Positions 1 to 7,657 are shown, counted from the first letter of the stretch. The stretch is DNA of 15,632 nt from Natrialbaceae archaeon Tc-Br11_E2g1 (GCA_001564255.1 LKNC01000029.1:1-15632), one strand, 5' to 3'. The notes: generated by a model from the letters alone, not told the origin. Translations and numbers: made by a program.

Positions 1-57
1 CTGGCTTGGCATTCACCGATCAGTACAGATGGGTTAGGTAGTATTTAGCAGTCAGAT

Positions 58-813
58 TCACTTTTCGAGTACAACATCACCTTCAGTCGAATTGAAATGG
101 CCGCGCTGTTCCGCGTTGATGGTGAGGCTCACGCGAGCGAACTCGAATCCAGTGGCAGGACGTTCGATTTCGAGGACGGAAAACCGGGTATCTATATCGT
201 CGTGCTGTTCGTATGGGTCAGTGTAGTAGCCGTGGAGATGCAGGCTGTAATCGACTTCCTCAACACGTACCCACCGATGTTCGACTGAGCTGGACCCCAA
301 GCCTGTTTCGACGAGTACTATTACGGAGGCATCGAAATCAACGACGTTGAGCCGGTCACGTAACTCTTCGTCCATCTCTGCTACGTCAAAGGTCTCCCCG
401 AAGTCGTCCTCGTTTGTTACCACTTCAACTCGGAACACTTTGGCCGGATAATCAAGTTCAGGTCCTAACGGGGGACTCTGCACGTATCCCCTCGGGACGG
501 GAATCCTGTCGAAACTAACTGATGGGTCTGGGTCTATGTTTTCACCGAGATACTCTTCATTCCAAGAAGGGTCTTCGAGGTCATCCGGTTCGTCTGGTTC
601 TTCAATCTCGTGCGGTGGTTCATCTACCCGTGGGTCTTCTTCTACCTCTTTGGGGTTGGTCACCGTGTCGTCGCCCGGTTCAGACTCGGTTTCCTCGTTG
701 TCATCATCAGTCTCGTTTTTGCCATCGCCAGCAGTATTGGACCCGCCAAGGCAGCCAACGAAGGGAGTCGAAAGAGCCATTCCAGCCGCATCGAGGACCT
801 TTCGGCGTTTCAT
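58..813 (-). CDS. Tat-exported haloarchaeal lipoprotein, function unknown
   Basis: This encodes 251 residues. The N-terminus carries a twin-arginine signal (R3-R4 in MKRRKVLDAAG), a short hydrophobic stretch and a lipobox ending at Cys21 (FVGC), so the protein is probably exported by the Tat route and lipid-anchored on the outer face of the membrane. Residues about 28-90 are a very acidic Asp/Glu/Pro-rich linker without predicted fold. Residues about 95-251 look like a compact beta-rich domain, including a GSSS segment followed by HRWVRVEEVDYS. I do not recognise a named domain and infer no activity; a substrate-binding or cell-surface role is only a guess. The gene stands alone: its promoter side faces the end of aroQ, 211 bases away. 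Its DNA is near 48-50% GC in the lines I counted, against about 70% in the trp genes, and its codon use is correspondingly mixed, which suggests an accessory or transferred gene. Confidence 0.8.
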   Translation of the reverse strand: MKRRKVLDAAGMALSTPFVGCLGGSNTAGDGKNETDDDNEETESEPGDDTVTNPKEVEEDPRVDEPPHEIEEPDEPDDLEDPSWNEEYLGENIDPDPSVSFDRIPVPRGYVQSPPLGPELDYPAKVFRVEVVTNEDDFGETFDVAEMDEELRDRLNVVDFDASVIVLVETGLGSSSVEHRWVRVEEVDYSLHLHGYYTDPYEQHDDIDTRFSVLEIERPATGFEFARVSLTINAEQRGHFNSTEGDVVLEK

Positions 814-850
814 ACCACGGCTATTTGGGCGAACTGGTAAGTGTCTTTTC

Positions 851-860
851 TAAGCTAAAA
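851..860 (-). promoter_or_regulatory. Possible TATA element of the lipoprotein gene
   Basis: On the minus strand this reads TTTTAGCTTA, about 43 nt before the lipoprotein ATG at 813. Archaeal transcription usually starts about 25 nt past the TATA box, which would leave a leader of roughly 16 nt. The region is AT-rich throughout, so the assignment is weak. Confidence 0.3.
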
Positions 861-976
861 CCATTATTCGTTCTGGTCGATTTCGCTCAATACGCACGTG
901 TAGTGTCCGCTGGTTCTGGTGATCGGTCTACTGCTCAATCCGTTCAACACGAACCAACTGAACAGCAACCGGAAGA

Positions 977-1013
977 TTTCTAATCGCTTATTGGCGCTAC
1001 ACGCGCTTAGAAA
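977..1013 (-). terminator. Inverted repeat downstream of aroQ
   Basis: TTTCTAATCGC (977-987) is matched by GCGCTTAGAAA (1003-1013), giving an 11-bp stem with one mismatch and a 15-base loop. It begins 12 bases beyond the aroQ stop codon in the AT-rich gap before the lipoprotein gene. A role at the 3' end of the aroK-aroQ transcript is inferred from position. There is no long T run, so intrinsic termination is not assured. Confidence 0.35.
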
Positions 1014-1024
1014 CCCGATTAGTG

Positions 1025-1323
1025 CTATCTAGTACTCCTTTGCTCGACCTTGTTCAACTCGATGAGCAGACGGAAAATCGCCTTCACCAGGTTCGAGTCG
1101 ACGTCGAAGTGCTCGGCGTTCTCACCTGCCCGATCCATTACGCGCTCTTCCTGTTTCGAGTCGGTCGTCGGCAACCCCTCGAGTTCTTTGACCTGGGCGA
1201 TCGAATCGGCGACGTAGGTCCGTCGCGCGATCAACTCGACGATGTCACGGTCGATCTCTCGGATCTCCTCGCGCAGTTCGTCTAGCTCCATTTCCTCCGG
1301 GTTCGGATCTCGTTCGTTCTGGC

Positions 1324-1327
<4 letters not shown>
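1025..1327 (-). CDS. aroQ: Chorismate mutase (AroQ class)
   Basis: This converts chorismate to prephenate, the first committed step toward phenylalanine and tyrosine. The product is 100 residues, the size of a stand-alone all-helical AroQ domain, with no prephenate dehydratase or dehydrogenase fused. The first helix contains LDELREEI with Arg19. Arg36, Lys47 and Glu60 fall at the spacing of the E. coli mutase active-site residues Arg28, Lys39 and Glu52. The last helix reads FRLLIELNKVEQ and keeps a Gln near the usual place. The start is taken at the ATG that overlaps the aroK stop in ATGA. The frame stays open 21 codons further upstream, but that would lie inside aroK and adds no family-like sequence. 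The overlap implies co-transcription and translational coupling with aroK. No clear Shine-Dalgarno sequence precedes this start. Confidence 0.9.
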
Positions 1328-2184
<857 letters not shown>

Positions 2185-2206
2185 ATTTCCACTCTCTCCC
2201 AAGGGC

Positions 2207-2213
2207 TATTTAC
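2207..2213 (-). promoter_or_regulatory. Probable TATA box of aroK-aroQ
   Basis: On the minus strand this reads GTAAATA, centred about 26 nt before the chosen aroK ATG at 2184. The spacing fits a transcript starting at or next to the start codon. Confidence 0.5.
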
Positions 2214-2250
2214 GGCTGGCGATCCGGTGGTCGACTCGCCCGAACGGTCC

Positions 2251-2269
2251 GTTTTTCCCGACGGAGGTG
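2251..2269 (+). promoter_or_regulatory. Possible TATA-like box and Shine-Dalgarno before the gene at 2282
   Basis: GTTTTTC (2251-2257) is centred 28 nt before the ATG at 2282. GGAGGTG (2263-2269) matches the 16S rRNA 3' end and lies 12 nt before that ATG. If the T-rich box is the promoter, transcription would start near the ATG and miss the Shine-Dalgarno sequence, so only one of the two is likely to be used. Confidence 0.35.
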
Positions 2270-2281
2270 TAACCGGCGTCT

Positions 2282-2704
2282 ATGAGCACCCGTTCTAACG
2301 TCCCACCGAGTACGCTCTCTGTCGACCTCGTCGACGGCGGCGTCGTCGTCGAGTACCTCGACGGCCGCGAGGTCTTTTACCACGGTGTCCCCGACCCCGT
2401 CGAGGGGGCGGTCAAGACCCCACCCGGCAAGGAGGTCCACGTCCTCGTCACCGAACCCGACGGTCTCGAGGGCGTGATGACCTACGTCAACGATCGCAAC
2501 ACCCACGACGACATCCTCGAGTCGACGGGGGTGGGCCGCGTGATGCTCGAACCCGACGAGGGTCGGGAGGTGTTCCCCGGCGTCACGGTGTCCACGGAGG
2601 GCTATTCGGTGTCCGTCGAGGCTGACCTCGAGGTCGTTGACGGGCGCGTGTTCGTCTTCGCGGAAGACGAGATGAGCGAACACTCCTACGAGATCGTCGA
2701 CTGA
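2282..2704 (+). CDS. Haloarchaeal conserved protein, probably DUF5796 family
   Basis: This encodes 140 residues. I recall the pattern as a small family conserved across haloarchaea, probably DUF5796: VVVEYLDGREVFYHGVP, then KTPPGKEVHVLVT, then VMTYVNDRNTHDDILE, then a C-terminal half of short alternating beta-like segments ending FVFAEDEMSEHSYEIVD. No signal peptide, transmembrane segment or obvious catalytic cluster is visible, so it is probably a soluble cytoplasmic protein. Its function is unknown. The stop codon overlaps the start of the next gene (TGATG at 2702-2706), which points to co-expression with that 82-residue protein. It is transcribed away from aroK across a gap of about 97 bases. 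The sequence is acidic with haloarchaeal codon use, indicating a native core gene. The family name is from memory and needs a profile search. Confidence 0.85.
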   Translation: MSTRSNVPPSTLSVDLVDGGVVVEYLDGREVFYHGVPDPVEGAVKTPPGKEVHVLVTEPDGLEGVMTYVNDRNTHDDILESTGVGRVMLEPDEGREVFPGVTVSTEGYSVSVEADLEVVDGRVFVFAEDEMSEHSYEIVD

Positions 2705-2952
2705 TGCCCCTGGGAAAACCCTGGCGCGACCTCGATCGCGAGACGGTCGCCCGCGCCCCGGATCGGCCCGGCGTCTACGAACTCGGGGACGGCGACGGAA
2801 CCGTCCTCTCGGTCGACTCGGGGATCCTCCGTGACGAACTCAAGACGGCCCTGGCCTACGGCGACGCCGAGGCGGTTCGCTGGGAGGAGGCCCACACCCG
2901 CGAGCGGGCAGCCGAACTCGCGACCGACCACCGGGATCGTCTCGGCCGGTGA
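2704..2952 (+). CDS. Small haloarchaeal protein with GIY-YIG-like layout
   Basis: This encodes 82 residues and overlaps the preceding gene by one base (TGATG), so the two are probably translated together. The order of elements resembles a reduced GIY-YIG domain: RPGVYELGD (residues 21-29, where GIY would be), a second strand TVLSVDSG (33-40, where YIG would be), a helix ILRDELKTAL with Arg43 at the place of the usual catalytic Arg, then WEEAHTRERAAELATDHRDR, like the helix that normally carries the catalytic Glu. The YIG motif itself is lost (SVD), so nuclease activity is doubtful. I believe related haloarchaeal proteins are annotated as a domain of unknown function, possibly DUF7508. The gene is acidic and GC-rich. 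It is followed by about 100 bases without features before the 3' end of fumC, which it faces. Confidence 0.8.
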   Translation: MPLGKPWRDLDRETVARAPDRPGVYELGDGDGTVLSVDSGILRDELKTALAYGDAEAVRWEEAHTRERAAELATDHRDRLGR

Positions 2953-3051
2953 GGGGTAGGAAGCCGACCGCAGTAGTACTCCACCGGGCGTCGACGGCGT
3001 CGAACCGGATACGCCATCGGTTCGACTCACACGGTCGGGCGTCGTGAACGA

Positions 3052-4464
3052 CTAGTGGTCCTGTCCGAGAATGCCCCGTTGGGCCATCTTCGCGGGGTCG
3101 AGCACTTCGTCGGCTTCCTCCTCGCTGAGATACCCCTTCTCTAAGACGACTTCCCGGACCGTCTTGTCCTCTTTGAGGGCGGTCTTTGCGACTTCACTCG
3201 CCTTGTCGTAGCCGATGTGGACGTTGAGCGAGGTCGCCATCGCCATCGACTGCTCGACGCGGTCTGCACAGTACTCCTCGTTTGCCTCGAGTGGCGCGAC
3301 GAAGCGTTCGGCGAACACGTCACTCGAGTTCGCGATCAGTTCGGCGGACTCGAGGAAGTTGTGGGCGAGTACGGGCTTGTAGAGGTTCAGGTCGATCTGG
3401 CCCTCGGCGGCGCCGGCGGCGACGGCGGCGTCGTTGCCGACGACCTGTTTGTGGACCTGGTTTACCGCCTCGGCGATCACGGGGTTGATCTTGCCGGGCA
3501 TGATCGAGGAGCCGGGCTGGTTCTCGGGCTGTTCGAGCTCGCCGAGTCCGTTCCGTGGGCCCGAGGCGAGCAGGCGCAGGTCGTTTGCGATCTTGTTGAG
3601 CGAGCCGGCGACGACACGCAGTGCGCCGTGAGCCTCGCTCATCGCGTCGTGGGCGGCCTGGGCCTCGAAGTGGTTGTCGGCCTCGCGGAAGTCGACGCCG
3701 GTCTCCTCGCTTATGTACTCCGCTGTGAGTTCGGGGAACTCGGGGTGGGTGTTCAGCCCCGTGCCGGTGGCAGTGCCACCGAGGGCGAGTTCGCCGAGGT
3801 GGTCACGGACGAGGTCGACGCGGGAGAGCCCTTTCTCGACCTGGGTGCGGTAGCCCCCGAACTCCTGGCCGAGCGTGACTGGTGTCGCGTCCTGGAGGTG
3901 GGTGCGGCCGGTCTTGACGACGTCGTCGAACTCCGCTTCTTTGGCCTCGAGGGCCTCACGAAGCTGGTCGAGCGCGGGGATGACGTCCTTCTCGACGGCC
4001 TCTAAGGCGGCGACGTGCATCGCCGTCGGGATGACGTCGTTGCTCGACTGGCCGTAGTTGACGTGGTCGTTGGGGTGGACGACTCGGTCACCGATCTCGG
4101 CGCCTTTGATCTCGGCGGCGCGGTTGGCGATGACCTCGTTCGCGTTCATGTTCGAGGAGGTTCCCGAACCGGTCTGGAAGACGTCGACGGGGAACTGTTC
4201 GTCGTGTTCGCCGGCGATGACCTCGTCGGCGGCCTCGACGATCGCGTCGGCGATATCTTCCTCGACCAGTCCGAGGTCGCGGTTCGCCTGTGCAGCGCCT
4301 TTCTTGACGACGCCCAGTGCACGGACGAACCGGCGACCGAACGTGATCCCGGAGATGGGGAAGTTCCGGATCGCACGCTGGGTCTGTGCACCCCAGTAGG
4401 CGTCCGCCGGAACCTGCATCTCTCCGAGGCTGTCCTGCTCGAGTCGGTATTCCTCGTCTGCCAT
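3052..4464 (-). CDS. fumC: Class II fumarate hydratase
   Basis: This interconverts fumarate and (S)-malate in the TCA cycle without an iron-sulfur cluster. The 470-residue length is typical of the class. It has the substrate-site segment TGSGTSSNMNANEV (residues 98-111), VNYGQSSNDVIPTAMH (135-150), the catalytic His189 in GRTHLQDATPVTLGQE, and the superfamily signature GSSIMPGKINP (318-328) whose serine pair supplies the catalytic base. These favour fumarase over aspartate ammonia-lyase, a close relative, though sequence alone cannot exclude dual activity. The start MADEEYRLEQDS is chosen because family similarity starts there and a CTTTTA box lies 28 nt upstream. An in-frame start 31 codons earlier would read through that promoter and the intergenic DNA. 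It is a single gene, divergent from the DUF2071 gene with 108 bases between the two ATGs. Confidence 0.95.
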   Translation of the reverse strand: MADEEYRLEQDSLGEMQVPADAYWGAQTQRAIRNFPISGITFGRRFVRALGVVKKGAAQANRDLGLVEEDIADAIVEAADEVIAGEHDEQFPVDVFQTGSGTSSNMNANEVIANRAAEIKGAEIGDRVVHPNDHVNYGQSSNDVIPTAMHVAALEAVEKDVIPALDQLREALEAKEAEFDDVVKTGRTHLQDATPVTLGQEFGGYRTQVEKGLSRVDLVRDHLGELALGGTATGTGLNTHPEFPELTAEYISEETGVDFREADNHFEAQAAHDAMSEAHGALRVVAGSLNKIANDLRLLASGPRNGLGELEQPENQPGSSIMPGKINPVIAEAVNQVHKQVVGNDAAVAAGAAEGQIDLNLYKPVLAHNFLESAELIANSSDVFAERFVAPLEANEEYCADRVEQSMAMATSLNVHIGYDKASEVAKTALKEDKTVREVVLEKGYLSEEEADEVLDPAKMAQRGILGQDH

Positions 4465-4489
4465 ACTCGAGTGCTCTCCCCCGGTGAGG

Positions 4490-4495
4490 TAAAAG
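4490..4495 (-). promoter_or_regulatory. Probable TATA box of fumC
   Basis: On the minus strand this reads CTTTTA, centred 28 nt before the fumC ATG at 4464. This is the spacing expected if transcription begins at the start codon, and no Shine-Dalgarno sequence is present. Confidence 0.5.
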
Positions 4496-4541
4496 CCACC
4501 GAAACCACGCTCCCGGGGCCAAACGAGAGAGGGACAAGACC

Positions 4542-4547
4542 GATAAT
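4542..4547 (+). promoter_or_regulatory. Possible TATA box of the DUF2071 gene
   Basis: GATAAT is centred about 28 nt before the ATG at 4573, which supports that start over the next in-frame ATG at 4591. It is a weak match, but it stands out in GC-rich surroundings. Confidence 0.4.
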
Positions 4548-4572
4548 CACCTGCCACCGACCTCTAGATGAG

Positions 4573-5265
4573 ATGATCGGTCCACTTCACATGGATTGGC
4601 GGCACGTCCTCTTTGCCAGCTGGCCGGTCGACCCCCATCTGGTCGCGGCGCACCTGCCCGATGCCCTCGAGGTCGACACCCACGATGGGCGGGCGTGGCT
4701 CTCGGTCGTCCCCTTCACGAACGTCGACGTCCGGCCGACGGCGCTGCCGTCCGGGACCGGCCTCCCGCTTCCCGAACTCAACCTCCGGACGTACGTGACC
4801 TACGAGGGGACGCCCGCGGTGTACTTCTTCAGCCTCGACGCCGACGGACTCCTCGGCGTTCTCGGGGCACGGGCCTTCCACTACCTGCCGTACTACTACG
4901 CCGACATCGACCTCGAGGTCGACGGCGACCGGGTTCACTTCCGGAGCCGTCGTCGTCATCCCGGTGCCAGGCCGGTCGGCTTCGAGGGAGCCTACGGCCC
5001 GACCGGGGACCGCTACACAGCCGAGACGGGGACGCTCACCCACTTTCTGACCGAACGGTACCGCTACTACACCGAAGCGCCCGATGGAAGCCTCCACTAC
5101 GCCGACATCTCCCACGAGCCGTGGCCGCTGTACGACGCCGTCGCCGACCTCGAGGCGGACGCGCTTTTCGATGCGAACGGCTTCGAGACGCCCGACACCG
5201 AACCGCTCTTCCAGTACAGCCCCGGCGTGGAGACGACCGCGACGGGAAGCGTTTCGGTGGAGTGA
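4573..5265 (+). CDS. DUF2071 (YqjF-like) protein
   Basis: This encodes 230 residues covering the whole DUF2071/YqjF family pattern: MDWRHVLFASWPVDPHLVAA near the N-terminus, DGRAWLSVVPFTNVDVRP, LNLRTYVTYEGTPAVYFFS, then ARAFHYLPYYYADI, and a C-terminal part with FLTERYRYYTE and HEPWPLYDA. The family is regarded as related in fold to acetoacetate decarboxylase, but no physiological reaction is established for it, and I infer none here. No signal peptide or membrane span is visible. The start at 4573 fits the upstream GATAAT box; 4591 (MDWRHVLF) is possible and would remove only six residues. It stands alone, divergent from fumC and convergent with the PH-domain pair, with 119 bases of GC-rich intergenic DNA after it in which I see no clear feature. 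Confidence 0.88.
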   Translation: MIGPLHMDWRHVLFASWPVDPHLVAAHLPDALEVDTHDGRAWLSVVPFTNVDVRPTALPSGTGLPLPELNLRTYVTYEGTPAVYFFSLDADGLLGVLGARAFHYLPYYYADIDLEVDGDRVHFRSRRRHPGARPVGFEGAYGPTGDRYTAETGTLTHFLTERYRYYTEAPDGSLHYADISHEPWPLYDAVADLEADALFDANGFETPDTEPLFQYSPGVETTATGSVSVE

Positions 5266-5384
5266 TCAGCTCACCGTTACAACCGCGGCGTCCGGGGTGG
5301 GGTGACTCGCTGTCGGTTTCGTCTTGTTCCCCGGGGGGTCCACCGCGGGGTCAGCTACCGGGCGGGCCACGGACGACCGGCCTC

Positions 5385-7055
5385 TCACCCCGGGAGGTCC
5401 GAATCGTGTTCGGGAGCGTCCGGCTCCGCCGATCGGTCGTAGATCGGCGACACGGAGCGTTCGGCGAGTGCCGCCTGGAGGTGCTCGCGACACTCGCCGT
5501 GGACCTCCCGGGCGACCTCGAGGTCGACGTCGTAGATCGTCGGCGTCGGTGCCGAGAACGACCTGGAGCTCGCGGTGTCGACGACGAGCGAGGCGAGTCC
5601 GAGGCGGCGCTGGAAGATCGAGCGGCGGGTGTTGACCGTCTGGATCCGGTAGTAGGGGATGACTGTCGTCCGCCGGTTCCAGAAGCCACGACGGACCACC
5701 AGGTGGTTCTCGCCGACGTAGTAGCCGAGGTTGACCCACCGGAGGTGAGCCGCCGGCGGGACGAGGAGATACGCGAGTGCGGCGAAATACCACGACTCGA
5801 GGGCGGTCACGAGCGAGACACCGAAGGCGACGGCGACGACCACGGTTGCGACGATCGAGTAGCGGGCGAGATACCGCCTGCGGGCGACGGTCGTCGGCCG
5901 CTCGAAGGCGGGTTTCTCGAGGCCCGTAAAGCGTTCGGTGAAGGCGTAGACCCGGCCTTTCCTCGCCAGGGGGACCGCGGACTGACTGCCGCCGCCGCTG
6001 TCGGGGCCGTAGCCGGCCGTCTCGACCCACATCCCGGCGTAGCCGATCAGCCGCTGGAGGGGGTTGTCGGTGACGGTCACCGACTGGACCTTCTCGATCG
6101 GGATCGACCCGCTGTAGTTCTGGAGGAGCCCGCGTTCGTAGACGAGGTCCTCCTCGATGCGACCGAGTCGGAAGCCGTAGTAGCTGACGAACGTAAACCC
6201 CGCACTGAGCAGATAGGCGAGGACGATACCGTGGGCGATCGAGACCGCGGTCAGGATCACGTAGCTTCGTGGCGTGCCGGCCTCGAGGGTCTCGGGACCA
6301 CCGAGTGGCTGTGAGACGGCCACGAGGAACTCGAGGATCGGCTCGAGGGCGAACAAGGCGAGAAAGATCACGCCGGCCGCCGCGGCGATCCGGAACGACG
6401 CGAACGAGTAGAGCAAAAGCTCCTTTGACTCGAGGGAGAACAGCCGCGTCGGTCGGTAGTCACGTTCGTCGGCTCCGTGGCCTCCCCCCTCGTCGAGTTC
6501 GAGGTCCGCCTCGGCGTCCTCGGGCGGTTCCTCGAGGTCGTCCGTCTCGGCGTCGCCCTCGTCGACGCCCCTGGCGGCTGTCACGTCCGTTCCGTTCGTC
6601 GTCCGACGGGACTTCGACTCGGTGGTTCGCCGTCGGATCTCCCGCTGGAGGCGTCTGGCTTCCCCCTCGCTTACGAAGTTGAGCACCGCCTCGGTGCTCC
6701 CGCCGCCGGCGCTCTCGACGTTGACGACGGCGAGCCCGAACAGGCGATAGAGCACACCCTGTTTGACGTCGACGTTCTGGACCCGTCGGAAGGGGATCTC
6801 GCGGTCACGTCGGGAGATCACGCCCGACGCGATGTCGAAGGTGTCGGGGGTGAGTTCGTAGCTAAACCGATAGTAGTAGGCGACACCGTAGGCGAAACCG
6901 ACGAAGAAACCGGCGGGAACGAGCAACGCCACCAGTCCCGAGACGACCTCGAAGACGGCGGCGAGGACCGTCGCGATGACGAACGCGAAAAAGAGCCCGG
7001 AGATCCCCCGGCCGATCCCCATCATCACCGCGCTCAGGGGGTGAAGCCGGTTCAT
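5385..7055 (-). CDS. Membrane protein with three bacterial PH-like domains (YdbT type)
   Basis: This encodes 556 residues built as a threefold repeat of two membrane helices plus a bacterial PH-like domain (bPH2, formerly DUF304), the layout of Bacillus YdbT. Helices lie at about 19-61 (two), 219-247, 264-291, 396-416 and 421-438. The PH-like units are at about 63-140, 292-380 and 441-545, each with a recognisable segment: IPFRRVQNVDVKQG, IPIEKVQSVTVTDNPLQRLI and IPYYRIQTVNTRRSIFQRRL. Between the first PH unit and the next helices is an acidic, probably disordered stretch at about 150-205. The function of the family is not established in archaea; in Bacillus ydbS-ydbT was linked to resistance to some bacteriocin-like compounds, as I recall. 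The start overlaps the stop of the upstream YdbS-type gene in ATGA, so the two are coupled and probably form a membrane complex. Confidence 0.88.
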   Translation of the reverse strand: MNRLHPLSAVMMGIGRGISGLFFAFVIATVLAAVFEVVSGLVALLVPAGFFVGFAYGVAYYYRFSYELTPDTFDIASGVISRRDREIPFRRVQNVDVKQGVLYRLFGLAVVNVESAGGGSTEAVLNFVSEGEARRLQREIRRRTTESKSRRTTNGTDVTAARGVDEGDAETDDLEEPPEDAEADLELDEGGGHGADERDYRPTRLFSLESKELLLYSFASFRIAAAAGVIFLALFALEPILEFLVAVSQPLGGPETLEAGTPRSYVILTAVSIAHGIVLAYLLSAGFTFVSYYGFRLGRIEEDLVYERGLLQNYSGSIPIEKVQSVTVTDNPLQRLIGYAGMWVETAGYGPDSGGGSQSAVPLARKGRVYAFTERFTGLEKPAFERPTTVARRRYLARYSIVATVVVAVAFGVSLVTALESWYFAALAYLLVPPAAHLRWVNLGYYVGENHLVVRRGFWNRRTTVIPYYRIQTVNTRRSIFQRRLGLASLVVDTASSRSFSAPTPTIYDVDLEVAREVHGECREHLQAALAERSVSPIYDRSAEPDAPEHDSDLPG

Positions 7056-7513
7056 ACCGCGTCGTCGGCCTCGCTCTCGACGGCGAGGTCACGGAGGGTG
7101 TCCTGGAGTTTTCGCGCGCGCTCGGGCGTGAGTCCGGGCACCCGAACGTCCGCGTTACGCGAACCGGCGGTGTAGATGACGACGCTCGAGAGCCCGAGGG
7201 CGCGTTCTATCGGCCCGAACTGCGTGTCGACGTGCTGGACGCGGACGAAGGGAACGGCGGTTTCGACGAAGGTGATCACTCCCCGTTCTAAGTAGAGGGC
7301 GTCGTCCTGTAACTCGAAACGCCACTTCGCGTAGAGGCGGACGGCGTAGACGGCACCGAGCAAGAAGATGAGGCCGACGACGCCGACGAGAACGGCAGTC
7401 GGGAGCGAGTAGAACTGTCGGTCGACGCCCGCGAGCACCACGCCCAGGACGACCGCGAAGATGCCCGCCTGGGCGACCCAGAGCAGCCTGATGCGGGGAT
7501 TGAGCGATTCCAT
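7052..7513 (-). CDS. Membrane protein with one bacterial PH-like domain (YdbS type)
   Basis: This encodes 153 residues with two membrane helices (about 9-29 and 38-60) followed by one PH-like domain (62-145). The domain contains the typical VPFVRVQHVDTQFGPIERAL (residues 87-106) and then a strand with YTAG. This is the architecture of YdbS, the usual partner of YdbT, and the YdbT-type gene follows directly with an ATGA overlap (7052-7055). The start at 7513 is supported by a TTTTAT box centred 28 nt upstream. The two genes form an operon divergent from trpDFEG, 144 bases from the trpD ATG. No enzymatic role is suggested; a structural or envelope-stress role is inference from the bacterial family. 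Confidence 0.88.
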   Translation of the reverse strand: MESLNPRIRLLWVAQAGIFAVVLGVVLAGVDRQFYSLPTAVLVGVVGLIFLLGAVYAVRLYAKWRFELQDDALYLERGVITFVETAVPFVRVQHVDTQFGPIERALGLSSVVIYTAGSRNADVRVPGLTPERARKLQDTLRDLAVESEADDAV

Positions 7514-7538
7514 ACTGAAATCGTACCAGCACCGGAAG

Positions 7539-7544
7539 ATAAAA
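7539..7544 (-). promoter_or_regulatory. Probable TATA box of the YdbS-YdbT operon
   Basis: On the minus strand this reads TTTTAT, centred 28 nt before the ATG at 7513, consistent with a leaderless transcript. Confidence 0.55.
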
Positions 7545-7599
7545 CCCAGGTTCGGCCGACTCGAGTGAGAACGGACGGGCTCCCGTTCTCGGCGATACG

Positions 7600-7605
7600 T
7601 TTAAG
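7600..7605 (+). promoter_or_regulatory. Alternative upstream TATA-like box for trpD
   Basis: TTTAAG preceded by GCGATACG resembles a haloarchaeal TATA box with a B-recognition element. If used, transcription would start near 7628 and leave a leader of about 30 nt before the trpD ATG. It competes with the closer TATAAG box at 7627-7632, and sequence alone does not decide between them. Confidence 0.35.
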
Positions 7606-7608
7606 TCG

Positions 7609-7646
7609 ATGTACTGATTTGGGCACTATAAGACAATAGAGTACAT
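7609..7646 (+). promoter_or_regulatory. Candidate trp operator: inverted repeat flanking the trpD TATA box
   Basis: ATGTACT (7609-7615) and AGTACAT (7640-7646) are perfect 7-bp inverted arms, 31 bp apart centre to centre (close to three helical turns), symmetric about 7627-7628 where the TATAAG box lies. A repressor on these arms could block TBP/TFB binding or the start site. The arms share GTAC with the TGTACA TRP box bound by TrpY upstream of methanogen trp genes. That comparison is inference, and no trpY-like gene is present in this window. Confidence 0.4.
7627..7632 (+). promoter_or_regulatory. Probable TATA box of trpDFEG
   Basis: TATAAG is centred about 28 nt before the trpD ATG at 7658, the spacing for leaderless initiation. 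It lies midway between two inverted GTAC-containing arms. Confidence 0.5.
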
Positions 7647-7657
7647 TGGTGTTCACT

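Noticed and set aside
3217..4005. 262-codon open frame on the plus strand opposite fumC
   Set aside because: It is the antisense frame of a full, motif-complete fumarase. Its length comes from the high-GC codon pattern, and it shows no family features.
4015..4572. Upstream extension of the DUF2071 frame into fumC
   Set aside because: It would overlap fumC antisense and the divergent promoters. Family similarity starts only at about 4573-4591.
5266..5384. Possible terminator between the convergent DUF2071 and YdbT-type genes
   Set aside because: Only short GC-rich complementary pieces are seen, with no clean stem and no T run.
4596..6314. 572-codon plus-strand open frame across the DUF2071 gene and the 3' half of the YdbT-type gene
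   Set aside because: The predicted protein is Arg/Pro/Gly-rich, unlike the acidic proteome, and covers two well-supported genes in other frames.
7646..7657. TTG start for TrpD four codons upstream
   Set aside because: It falls on the right arm of the inverted repeat and about 17 nt from the TATAAG box, so it would not be transcribed from that box; the ATG at 7658 fits better.
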